Positions 21,043-32,219 of a stretch of 64,000 nt of DNA are shown in pieces. The notes below the pieces were generated by a model, which did not search any database, had not been told where the DNA came from, and saw nothing but the letters and a program-made list of their open reading frames with translations. Location: NCBI GenBank assembly GCA_009746045.1, contig RPFO01000766.1, positions 163,501 through 227,500 on the forward strand. The letters run 5' to 3'. The translations under genes were made by a program, and so were the position numbers. Source of the DNA: Mesostigma viride. Taxonomy: Eukaryota > Streptophyta > Mesostigmatophyceae > Mesostigmatales > Mesostigmataceae. Positions within the stretch are counted from its first letter, which is position 1, and each line of letters begins with the position of its first letter.

Positions 21043-22639
21043 CGCACCCGGCGGCACATCCTGCATCTCGTATCTGGTCCATGAAATCAGGTGGTTGGAA
21101 GCCTCCTCCCGTCATTCGCATAACATGAAGTTCCGAATTCCACACTTGGGAGCCCGGCAAGTGCCCAACACACAAGCCTTACGCCGGATCGAGCAAACCC
21201 CCAACTCCTCGCCCAGGTCATGATCGGGCACCCCTTCCTCGTCGTCCAGCACCCTCCCATGCATGGGCAGATCCTCAAGTTCGCCCTGAAAAGGCTGAAC
21301 CTGCGGCCGCGACGACCCCACAGACGACCTCGAACCTCCCCCCTCCCTCATCCCCTCCACCTCACAAGTAAACTTGTTCACCCACTCTGTCGTGTGAGTG
21401 GCTTTGAAAATGGAACATGTGGGCACGGACGACCCCACGTCGAGCTGGCTACCATGATCGCACGCGTGGCATTCAGGTCCGCACTCGCATCTGGCATGAA
21501 AAGTTGCACGAAATTTGGCCAACCCCCCAACCATGGACTGCATGGTAGTGTGGTGCTGGCATGCGCACAAGTTCCGCATTTTCCACCGCCCCTTGACGCA
21601 TGCGGGCATATGCTTGCAAAAAGAAGTGTATCCCACATGAACTGTGCTCTTCTGATTCGTGCGAGCATTGACATCCCTCCTCCGTCTCCAAATCACCTGA
21701 TTTCCCCCCCTCACGCCCTCCTCTCCCTCCCCCCCCCCCCTCCCTACTGTCCATCCGCCGCGGTGGCTTCAACTCCGGATGGCGGGAAATGAACACTTCG
21801 TAAATCTTCGACTTGGAGACAGTATAGTAGCGCGCACCCTCCGAAAACGCTAGTGTATGTTTGTAATCCTTTCTTGTCCATTCACAATGAACATCCTTCA
21901 TGTTCGGAGACGCCCGCGTCAAGTTATCATCCCTCCAGCACGCTTGTATCAGGGCAATGACTTCCGTCGGAAGCTCGTCTTTCCTCCTCCTCCTCTCTGG
22001 CGCACTCATCAAAAGGTCGTCCTCCCCTTCTTCCATTCCATCCCTGTGACCCCGAACAGTTGCGACAAAGCGCCTGTCAATCCCGAACGCGCGCTCCACA
22101 ATCCTGTCCGGGACGCCCTCCATTGCCTTCGTAACAAGTCCACACAAGGCCCACCTAAGCCCACGATCCTTCTCAGATGTTCCCAAGTCGCCAAAAGCCT
22201 TCTTGATGGTATCCCGAAGAGATTCCGCCCAACTTTCAGGAAGCCCGTCGTCACAGTTCTTCCTCTTCTTAATGCCGTTGCTCTCCGCCACCATGGCATT
22301 TAGTCTTGAAGCTGCGCAAGACAGAACCTCCGCGCTCATCTCTGGCGTCCTGTGGTTGTTTGCTTTCACGCGTTCCGCCATGATAGGAAAGATGTCATTG
22401 GCAATTTTGTACCCCTTGTTCTCGATGTACTTGTCGCTCCAGGACCGCGAAGTGCAGGCTCCCGGTCGTCCTTGGACAAGGGACGCGAACCGTCGGAAAC
22501 GGCCCCCCGCCCCGATTGCGCCATCAGACTTTGGTCAGACGGCAGCTGATTTTTTTCGCCTCTTAATCCCGCGGCACCGAAAGCCCTGAGGATGAGTAAT
22601 GATAAATAATCACCATTAAAGACACGACGAAAACGATGG

Positions 22640-23250
22640 GCATCAAACAAGAACGACAAGCGTCATTAATAACGCCGGCCGGCGCAACTGGATACATGTA
22701 AACCATACAAAAGTGATTTTATGAAACACATACAGTTTGTCATTAATAACGACGGCCGGCGTAACTCGGGCGCAATTAAAAACCATTAAGAAGCAACTCA
22801 GGATATGCAGGCAGAAATCCTTCAGGTGTAAAAAAGATGTACAAACACACTTTTGGTAATGGGGCCTGATTGCGCAACTGCAAGATACCATTGGAAACGC
22901 CGGCCGGCGCAACTGGATGCATGTACATAAACCATACAAAAGTGATTTGCACAAAACCCCTACAATTTGTCATGAGTAACGACGGCCGGCGTAACTCGGT
23001 TGCATTTGAAAACCACAAAGAAGCAACTCAGGTAGTGAAGGCGGAAATCCCAGAGGTGATAAAATGTTTACCAACACAAAATGTTGATAAGCGTGCAAGC
23101 TTTTGCAAGTGCGCGCAAGATACCATTGGAAACGCCGGCCGGCGCAACTGGAACACCAAAACAAAAAACTTGATTTGCACGAAACCCATTCAGTTCGTCA
23201 TGGATAACGACGGCCGGCGCAACTTCATGGCACTCACCACTTTCACCAAA
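22640..23250. repeat. Tandem ~230-bp repeat with paired CGCCGGCCGGCG palindromes
   Basis: About two and a half units, with AACGCCGGCCGGCGCAACTG at about 22,671, 22,898 and 23,131. A partner word, ACGACGGCCGGCGTAACT or a close variant, lies about 75-80 bp after each. The array sits upstream of the transposase-like gene. The partner word also occurs at about 18,223-18,243 inside that gene's last intron. Confidence 0.85.
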
Positions 23251-23261
23251 TGCCATGTCGC

Positions 23262-23897
23262 CATTATATTGAGGAAAGCGAAGTATGCCCACTTGAAGCT
23301 GTGGTCTGCAGAACATTGACACAAAATATGCATGGTATTTCAAGCAATGAATGCTATGTGTCAGGCATCAATGTCTTTATTGTATCCAAATGTGGTTAGG
23401 ACGGAGGTTTACATTGGTTGCTATTTTAAGACAATGGCGTATAACCAAACATTGCACACACTCAAGAGTGTACTTATGCTGAACTGGAAAGGAACATTAA
23501 ACCCCAATAAGGTAGATATTTTTCTTTTACATTTTAATTTTTTATATACTACTTTATATAATATTATATTATATTAATTATATTATGCTATATTATGTTA
23601 TATGAAATAACATTAAAATTAACATAAAATTAAAATTATATATTAATTATAGTATATTATATAATTTATATTATATATTATATTCACGATGCTCTGTGTA
23701 TTAATGAGATATCAGACACACCTACATCACATCGCCTTCGCCTTGATGTTTCCGTTGTATGGGTCCGGTCGGGCGTTGGTAGCTGGTCGACAACAATTCT
23801 ACATTTCCTAAAAAAAAATGCGACCGTGCCTACATTCGAAGGCGCGCTGTGGCTGACCTGAACTATCGGTGAACACCTCGGCGTCACTTGACCGGCC
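23262..23897. other. No gene; very A/T-rich
   Basis: From 23,520 to 23,690 the DNA is an A/T-only style stretch with TATA/ATTAT runs. No feature is supportable. Confidence 0.5.
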
Positions 23898-25900
23898 TAA
23901 TTAATTAATTAATTAAACTCGTGCTCCCGTTGGGGAGTCACGGAGCACCGAAGTGCTTTTAATCCCTGTGTGTGCACTACAGGAGAAAGGGCAGAGACCC
24001 CCAGTCTCCTTCATGCCAAAGGCATGCCACAGCTGCAATCGGGCGCGGCTAGCTAAAAGGACAGGCTAACGATCCGGCAAACTGTGGGTGCAATAAGACC
24101 CATGTGAGCATATCATAGCAAGGAGCGTGGGCAAGTAATCTGAACATAGCCAGGGCGTAGCATGGCTGTACTAGGACTAGGCTATGGCTGGTTGTGTACC
24201 GTGCGTTGGCGGCACGTGACTAGGTGTGTTGGCACAGCTAGGCAACATTCTAGGCATGGCTGCCTTAGCGGCAGTGACGCCAATGGTTACAAGCTAGGGC
24301 TATTGCTATTCTAGCCCGCTGGGGGCGTCCACATCTTGTGGTTGATCATCAGGTCCCCGCCCCTCCAGTACACCTTGGGCTTCTGGGGGTCCTGCTTATG
24401 GCGGAGGTATTCCGGCCACAGGTCGCGTCGCTGCTGTTGCTGAGCGGGGGTGAGGTCGTCATCCAGCGTCCAGGTGAGGTCGTGCAACCGCTTGCGACGA
24501 GAGAGGAACCGCTGCTTATCCTCAGGGGAGGAGAAGGTGAGTAGGACTGGTGGGGGAGCCGCCTTGTCCCGTGAGTGGGGAAGGCGGTGGCACCCACGCA
24601 GTTCTACCTCACCTACCAGGCCCATGAGGGTAAGAAGCTGGTTCTTGAGCTCGTCAGCAAGAGAGGTTGACGTCTCACCTGGCTTCTGGGGGAAGCGACG
24701 TAGCACCACTCGGCACTCGCGGCGAGCGCGATCGGTGACCTCCCGTTGCTGGGCCTGGCGGTGGTCCTCCAGCTCCTGGAGCTTTGTGGCGATGGCGTCG
24801 GTGGTGGAGGCGGTCGCTGACCGCAGCAGGTCCGCGTAGGAGAGCGGCGGGAGGTCGCCAGCATCCTGCCGGGGTGGCTGGGATGCAATGGTGGCCGTCT
24901 GCTCCGCTATCTTGGGGACCTGTGTGGCCAGGGCCTCGGTGTGGGCGGTGATGGCCTCAAGCTTCTTCAGGAGCACGCCACACTTGCCCTCCACCTGGTT
25001 AAGGCGAGAGACAAGTGCCGCATGCGTTTCCGAAGCTTGTGCCGCGGTGTGCAGCGTCGTGAACTGGGGCTGGAGCTTGTGGACGACCTTGGTTTCCACG
25101 TTGGAGACCCGGGCCTCGACCGTGTTGAGCGTGGTGTTCAGCGATGTCAGCTGCTCGGCCAGCGGCCAGGTCACGTGCTCCTCCAGCACTGCGCGGATGT
25201 CATCCTTGCAGAGGGAGGAAGCCGAGGGGGCTGCCGGCTGTGCGGGGGCTGGGGTGCGGAGCGTGCGGGTGATGTCGATGAGGCGGAGCTGGAAATGGCT
25301 GGTCAAGATAGCCAGGCGTTGTTGTGCTTCGTTCATAGCATAGAGCCAGGACATGTCTCCATCGTAGTCAATAGCCCCCTTCACGAAGAGCTTCCGCTCC
25401 TGTTCGAGGAACTGGAGAACCTCAATGCATTCCTGCGGCGACAATTCTTGCCACCCGGTGAGGGAGAATCCTCGGTCGCCGGGGAGGAACTGGCGCCATT
25501 TGCGAGCGTGGCAGGGTTTCTTGGGCTCAGGCGAGGCGCTGGGAGATGGGGCTGCTGGCGGTGGGTTGGCAGGCCCAGACGGCTGGTTGGCGGGTAAGCC
25601 TGGCGGCGGAACAATGGCGAGGGCGAGAGGGTTGGGCTGGGCGCTGGGAAGCTGTGCCAGCTCCTTTTCCAGCCCTCGTTTTGCTTTGGTAGTCGTCATA
25701 GCTGGTCACGTGCGTAACTTTGTCTATACTGCGTGGCAGCCGTAACCGTTTATACTGGCAAGTGCGTCTTAGAAAGGCGCATCGAATGCAAGTGGTCTGA
25801 CCGAATTTGGGGCTCAGACGCAAAAGATCTGAACTCCGCCGTCAGCCATACCGCCGTCAGCCATTTGCGTCCGGCCTAGGTTGACATTTCGGCAGAGTAA
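23898..25900 (-). mobile_element. LINE-like unit encoding ORF1 only (half-LINE)
   Basis: On the minus strand the order is 5' leader, a complete 462-codon ORF1, about 390 bp of 3' UTR, a hairpin with a CAAC loop, and a (TTAA)n tail ending at 23,898. No endonuclease or reverse transcriptase lies between ORF1 and the tail. This resembles mammalian HAL1 ('half-L1') elements, or could be an internal deletion. The 5' boundary is only estimated; no convincing target duplication was found. A short copy of the same 3' end at 16,425-16,575 shows that the family has moved. Confidence 0.7.
24311..25699 (-). CDS. LINE ORF1-type RNA-binding protein
   Basis: This is a 462-aa chaperone-like protein predicted to bind the LINE RNA. 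Residues 1-70 are Pro/Ala-rich. About 75-150 form a helical region with QELSPQECIEVLQFLEQERK. About 165-290 have the heptad pattern of a coiled coil (LTSLNTTLNTVEARVSNVE). About 325-400 look like an RRM (RECRVVLRRFPQKPGE, then VLLTFSSPEDKQRFLSRRK). About 405-455 contain TWTLDDDLTPAQQQQRRDLW and KVYWRGGDLMI, which match the C-terminal domain of L1 ORF1 proteins, with its conserved DLT and G-D-L-I features. The ATG at 25,699 is the natural start. The frame is intact. Confidence 0.82.
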   Translation of the reverse strand: MTTTKAKRGLEKELAQLPSAQPNPLALAIVPPPGLPANQPSGPANPPPAAPSPSASPEPKKPCHARKWRQFLPGDRGFSLTGWQELSPQECIEVLQFLEQERKLFVKGAIDYDGDMSWLYAMNEAQQRLAILTSHFQLRLIDITRTLRTPAPAQPAAPSASSLCKDDIRAVLEEHVTWPLAEQLTSLNTTLNTVEARVSNVETKVVHKLQPQFTTLHTAAQASETHAALVSRLNQVEGKCGVLLKKLEAITAHTEALATQVPKIAEQTATIASQPPRQDAGDLPPLSYADLLRSATASTTDAIATKLQELEDHRQAQQREVTDRARRECRVVLRRFPQKPGETSTSLADELKNQLLTLMGLVGEVELRGCHRLPHSRDKAAPPPVLLTFSSPEDKQRFLSRRKRLHDLTWTLDDDLTPAQQQQRRDLWPEYLRHKQDPQKPKVYWRGGDLMINHKMWTPPAG

Positions 25901-27530
25901 CGCTGCTTAAAGGATCATTGCGTAGTTCGCGCGATTTGGCTCTTTATATATGTTTTTGGAGACGACGAGCAAGCATCCGATTGGTCAGCCAATTCCTGTC
26001 CAGTCCTCGGACAGTGTCCAATCCGGTGCTTGGGATCCAGAAAACGTGCTCGAGCCTGGCCACTCTGTCGCGGGCGCCGCGCTAGTGGCGTCGCGCCCAA
26101 ACCTGACCAGGCCATAGGAAAGGGCGGGGGCGAATGCAAGAATTATTGTTATATCCTGACCTGTCCTGGGGAAGGTCCGGGGCGAATGCAAGAATTAATA
26201 TACCTGCGTATGCAACCAACACGGCCGATCCACATACATAATCCGACTGAGCTGGACGGTACGGACCAAATTTCGGTGCAAATTGAGGCCCAAAAGCTAT
26301 GTCGGCACGGTGCGCGCACCCCTTGCGGTAGTGGCCATGGCGACTGCCTTTAGACGAAACGTGACAAATCTGGCACGCGGAAAGCAGAAAAAATGCTCGA
26401 TTGTTGGAGAAAATTAGTTACTGATTCTAATTTATGGCGGGATGGTTGCGATCTATAATGTCGCGGGCTTTTTTTCTTTGCCATCGGCAGGGGGGGTCCG
26501 GCCTGAATTTCTGTCGGGATGAATAAAGTATAATGGATGCCTGCCGGGTTGATTGTCGATTGTTGCCAGTTTTGATGGTCGTAAGGAAAGCTAGTTTAAT
26601 GATGTTTCTAAAGCCGTAAAAATTCCCGCTGCTATCTTTACCTTTCCCGTCATTTTGCGGTAAGATAACATTAGCCCTGCGCGATGCGTACTGCCCAACC
26701 ACTCCATGAAAGGGTGGACTTTCTTGTGCGCCTGGGCACGAATAAATGCCCGTTATGGTACGTTCTTGTGTTAAACGTCTTAAGCTAGCGTTTTCCTGCT
26801 TTCTTAGCTCGTTGAGCGTAAGCTTTTTGCCTTCTTTCCGGCCAGATGCAGCCAGAAAGTTGCGGGTCCTGGCGCTGCATCGCTGGATTCCTGGGTGTCT
26901 TTTAGCTAGTTAATCGTCTGTGACGTGGCTGGCTTTCTGCAGCGCGTGGCCCGCAACCTGTCGGGAAGGTGTAATGCTTTTATTTCCATGCTTCTCTGAA
27001 ATTTCTTGTGCTTTATAGACAGTTGTGTTCGAGGAAATTCACGCGGTCTTCCTAAGCAGCGGCATCATTTTCCCCAGACACTGACGAGCTGGCACCTGTC
27101 TCCTAAAGAGAGCGGCTCGTGCTTGTTAGAAAGGAGGCAGTGTGCATTTTGCGGGACACAATGCTTTGGTGGCACATGCGTCAGGTAGGCTGTTCCAATG
27201 GTCTCTTCACCTTTCCCACTGAGTAAATGTTAGCATTTGTCATGCTAACCAGAGCAGCTAGCCACAGGTTGGCTGGATAAAAAGTCAGCTTATTTTCTCT
27301 TTATATACTGCGTGTGTGGTCCTCCACGTGTCCGGCTTGTTGGGCATTTTGGAAGAGGGTTTATAATGTGTTGTTGGGTGGAACAACTTGGTTGTTGGCA
27401 CAAAATCACACATTATTAGCCTGAGATAGGCATGACATATGCTGCTCAGGCGTGTCGTCCTACCAGCCTTGTTGTTAAGGGTAGACTCACAAGGCTGGCT
27501 GTGCCGATGGAGGGGTGGGGCGTGCTAGCC
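25901..27530. other. No gene seen
   Basis: A 16-bp word GGCGAATGCAAGAATT occurs twice (about 26,131 and 26,182). No frame of quality, no RNA gene and no other element was recognised. Confidence 0.45.
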
Positions 27531-27955
27531 CCCCCCCACACCCACGCATGCATGCTAGCCCACCCCCACACCCACGCATGCATGCTAGCCCACACTCACA
27601 CCCACGCATGCATGCTAGCCCACCCCCACACCCACGCATGCATGCTAGCCCCCCCACACACCCACGCATGCATGCCAGCCCCCCCCACACCCACGCATGC
27701 ATGACAGCCCCCCCCCACACCCACGCATGCATGCTAGCCCCACACACACACCCACGCATGCATGCCAGCCCCCATACACACCCACGCATGCATGCCAGCC
27801 CCCCCCACACTTACGCATGCATGCTAGCCCCCCACACACACCCACGCATGCATGCCAGCCCCCCCCACACCCACGCATGCAGGCTAGCCCACCCCCACAC
27901 CCACGCATGCATGCCAGCCCACCCCCACACCCACGCGTGCATGCCAGCCCACCCC
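27531..27955. repeat. 30-bp minisatellite (CACCCACGCATGCATGC type)
   Basis: About 14 units with a near-constant 30-bp spacing of ACGCATGCATG, starting near 27,544. Each unit contains the self-complementary word GCATGCATGC followed by a C/A-rich spacer that varies. Confidence 0.95.
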
Positions 27956-29431
27956 TAGCTTGAGCGTGCTTGTAAAGTTTTTGCATGGTTTATTAAAATG
28001 AGTGGAATATGTATTTATTGCATTAAATGTTAATTTTATCATGAATGAAAATGGTCAACATTGCCGAAGTGCCCCTAAATTGCTCAATATTGTGTGCTCA
28101 AGAATTCAATGAGGATTGTCATCATGGAAACCCGCACAAATTCACGATTCCGGGCATGCATGTGAAAGTATCAAGAACAATTTTCAATTAAGAATGGTAT
28201 CTCATTGTTCCATGAATCAATATGACTCCATGTACGTAGACAAGCCATGATGACCCCATGGGAGCCTAAATCCTCATCATTAAATACATAAATGCCACCC
28301 ATGTACGTAGACGGGCCATGATGACACCAATGGAGCCTGAATCCTCATCATTTTGTTTTCTTTGACATCCATGTACATACGTAGGCCAGCCATGATGACA
28401 CCAATGGAGCCTGAATCCTCATCATTAATTACATACATGCCATCCATGTACGTAGACAGGCCATGATGACACCATGGGAGCCTGAATCCTCATCATTTAC
28501 TATTCCTTGACATCCATGTACGTAGACGGGCCATGATGACACCATGGGAGCCTGAATCCTCATCATTAAATACATAAATGACATCCATGTACGTAGACAG
28601 GCCATGATGACACCATAACACCATGGGAGCCTGAATCCTCATCATTTACTATTCCTTGACATCCATGTACGTAGACGGGCCATGATGACACCATGGGAGC
28701 CTGAATCCTCATCATTTACTATTCCTTGACATCCATGTACGTAGACGGGCCATGATGACACCATGGGAGCCTGAATCCTCATCATTTTGTTTTCTTTGAC
28801 ATCCATGTACATACGTAGGCCAGCCATGATGACACCAATGGAGCCTGAATCCTCATCATTAATTACATACATGCCATCCATGTACGTAGACAGGCCATGA
28901 TGACACCATGGGAGCCTGAATACTCATCATTTACTATTCCTTGACATCCATGTACGTGGACGGGCCATGATGACACCATGGGAGCCTGAATCCTCATGAT
29001 TTACTATTCCTTGACATCCATGTACGTAGGCCAGCCATGGAGACACCATGGGAGCCTGAATCCTCCTCATTAATTACATACATGCCATCCATGTACGTAG
29101 ACAAGCCATGATGACCCCATGGGAGCCTGAATCCTCATCATTTTTTTTTCTTTGACATCCATGTACGTAGACGGGCCATGATGACACCATGGGAGCCTGA
29201 ATCCTCATCATTAATTACATAAATGACATCCATGTACGTAGACGGGCCATGATGACACCATGGGAGCCTGAATCCTCATCATTAATTACATACTTGCCAT
29301 TCATGTACGTAGACGGGCCATGGAGACACCATGGGAGCCTGAATCCTCATCATTTACTATTCCTTGACATCCATGTATGTAGACAGGCCATGATGACACC
29401 ATGGGAGCCTGAATACTCATCATTTACTATT

Positions 29432-30017
29432 GGGTGGTCCCACGCGGAATGGGGTAGATTTTTGCAAGAAAAAAACGCTAGTTTCAATCGTCAGAAAAAC
29501 GGACATTGCGCCGAAATTCTTGCCGAAAAATTTGCAGCCGAGCAAATTTTCCGCCGGCCGGAAAGGGTCTCTCTGCAGCTAGACCCTTCGCAAATCGTGC
29601 GAAATCGCGCAAAATTTGCTGAAATTGACCAAAACCAGGCCAAAAAAGTGTAAAATCATGCGAAATCTTGAAAATTTTGCTGAAATTGACCAAAAACCGA
29701 CCAAAAAAGTGCGAATTCATGCAAAAAAGTTCGATTGTAAAAAAATTTCGACATGTAAAAAATGCGTGAGTTCATGCGAAAATTTTCAAAGGGTCTCTCT
29801 GCAGCTAGACCCTTCGTGTAAAATTATGCGAAATCCTGTGAAATCGTGTGAAATTGTGTGAAGTTGTGCGAAAATCGTGCGAAAATCACGCGAAATTGTG
29901 CAAAATTTTGCGGGCGTTCTCAAATCGCCAGAAAAAATTTCGAAACAAAAAGTCGAAAACAGCGTTTTTTTCTTGCAAAATGCGCGAAAAACTACCCCAT
30001 TCGGCGTGGGACCACCC
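29432..30017. mobile_element. 586-bp MITE with 26-bp inverted ends
   Basis: The ends are GGGTGGTCCCACGCGGAATG and its near-exact inverse; 25 of 26 bases pair. TATT lies on both sides (29,428-29,431 and 30,018-30,021), a 4-bp target duplication within a satellite linker. Inside, GGGTCTCTCTGCAGCTAGAC occurs twice (about 29,568 and 29,790), with many GTGCGAAAT-like words between. There is no coding capacity. The superfamily is not assigned. Confidence 0.88.
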
Positions 30018-32219
30018 TATTCCTTGACATCCATGTACGTGGACGGGCCATGATGACACCATGGGAGCCTGAATCCTCATGATTTACTATTCCTTGACAT
30101 CCATGTACGTAGGCCAGCCATGGAGACACCATGGGAGCCTGAATCCTCCTCATTAATTACATACATGCCATCCATGTACGTAGACAAGCCATGATGACAC
30201 CATGGGAGCCTGAATCCTCATCATTAACTACATACATGCCATCCATGTACGTACACGGGCCATGATGACACCATGGGAGCCTGAATCCTCCTCATTAATT
30301 ACATACTTGCCATTCATGTACGTAGACGGGCCATGATGACACCAATGGAGCCTGAATCCTCTTCATTTTTTTTATGAGAGGATTCAGGTTACATAAATGC
30401 CATCCACGTACGTAGACAAGCCATGATGACACCATGGGAGCCTGAATCCTCATCATTATATACAAAAATGCCATCCATGTACGTAGACGGGCCATGATGA
30501 CACCATGGGAGCCTGAATCCTCATCATTAACTACATACATGCCATCCATGTACGTACACGGGCCATGATGACACCATGGGAGCCTGAATCCTCCTCATTA
30601 ATTACATACTTGCCATTCATGTACGTAGACGGGCCATGGAGACACCATGGGAGCCTGAATCCTCATCATTAATTACATAAATGCCATCCATGTACGTAGA
30701 CAAGCCATGATGACACCATGGGAGCCTGAATCCTCATCATTATATACAAAAATGCCATCCATGTACGTAGACGGGCCATGATGACCCCATGGGAGCCTGA
30801 ATCCTCATCATTAATTACATAAATGCCATTCATGTACGTAGGCCAGCCATGATGACACCATGGGAGCCTGAATCCTCATCATTAATTACATACTTGCCAT
30901 TCATGTACGTAGACGGGCCATGGAGACACCATGGGAGCCTGAATCCTCATCATTTACTATTCCTTGACATCCATGTACGTAGACGGGCCATGATGACACC
31001 ATGGGAGCCTGAATCCTCATCATTTACTATTCCTTGACATCCATGTACGTAGACGGGCCATGATGACACCATGGGAGCCTGAATCCTCCTCATTAATTAC
31101 ATAAATGCCAACCATGTACGTAGACGGGCCATGGAGACACCATGGGAGCCTGAATCCTCATCATTACTTACATAAAGGCCATCCATGTACGTAGGCCAGC
31201 CATGGAGACACCATGGGAGCCTGAATCCTCCTCATTAATTACATAAATGCCAACCATGTACGTAGACAAGCCATGATGACCCCATGGGAGCCTGAATCCT
31301 CATCATTATATACAAAAATGCCATCCATGTACGTAGACGGGCCATGATGACACCATGGGAGCCTGAATCCTCATCATTAATTACATAAATGCCATTCATG
31401 TACGTAGGCCAGCCATGATGACACCATGGGAGCCTGAATCCTCATCATTAATTACATACTTGCCATTCATGTACGTAGACGGACCATGGAGACACCATGG
31501 GAGCCTGAATCCTCCTCATTAATTACATACATGCCATCCATGTACGTAGACAAGCCATGATGACCCCATGGGAGCCTGAATCCTCATCATTTTTTTTTGC
31601 TTTGACATCCATGTACGTAGACGGGCCATGATGACACCATGGGAGCCTGAATCCTCATCATTAATTACATAAATGACATCCATGTACGTAGACGGGCCAT
31701 GATGACACCATGGGAGCCTGAATCCTCCTCATTAATTACATAAATGCCAACCATGTACGTAGACAAGCCATGATGACACCATGGGAGCCTGAATCCTCAT
31801 AATTTACTATTCCTGGACATCCATGTACGTAGGCCAGCCATGATGACACCAATGGAGCCTGAATCCTCTTCATTTTTTTTATGAGAGGATTCAGGTTACA
31901 TAAATGCCAACCATGTACGTAGACAAGCCATGATGACACCATGGGAGCCTGAATCCTCATCATTTACTATTCCTTGACATCCATGTACGTAGACGGGCCA
32001 TGATGACACCATGGGAGCCTGAATCCTCCTCATTAATTACATAAATGCCAACCATGTACGTAGACGGGCCATGATGACACCATGGGAGCCTGAATCCTCA
32101 TCATTATATACAAAAATGCCATCCATGTACGTAGACGGGCCATGATGACACCATGGGAGCCTGAATCCTCATCATTATATACAAAAATGCCATCCATGTA
32201 CGTACACGGGCAATGATGA

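Larger units (their letters stand above)
17383..22540 (-). pseudogene. DDE-transposase-like protein, multi-exon, damaged
   Basis: Minus-strand exons: about 22,540-21,028, 19,081-18,278 and 18,114-17,383 (TAG stop). Junctions are GAG|GTAATT donors and ACAG or GCAG acceptors. The N-terminal part (EKDRGLRWALCGLVTKAMEGV, then YYTVSKSKIYEVF) precedes a Cys-rich region (LCACQHH, CECGPECHAC, CVLGTCRAPKC). The middle exon carries CHTDYAENYQ, IGWSDNCSMQFKSRN and FGEQHGKGEVDGAGGTVK, which I read as a D-D-E/D catalytic core like that of an unclassified, widespread family of transposase-derived proteins. The last exon is a W/Y-rich domain of unknown role. Two lesions: a frame change at a G tract (21,728-21,741 as C on plus) and an in-frame TGA at 21,112-21,114 (GAA TGA CGG, probably from CGA). 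An upstream exon is likely beyond 22,540. Host-domesticated gene and autonomous transposon are both possible; no terminal repeats were found. Confidence 0.65.

Noticed and set aside
24450-25745. Plus-strand frames opposite the ORF1 protein
   Set aside because: Antisense shadows; the minus frame has the coiled coil, RRM-like region and L1-type C-terminal domain.
25863-25885. Right-hand target duplication for the half-LINE
   Set aside because: Only CCGGCCTA (8 bp) matches the left flank, which is too weak to set the 5' boundary.
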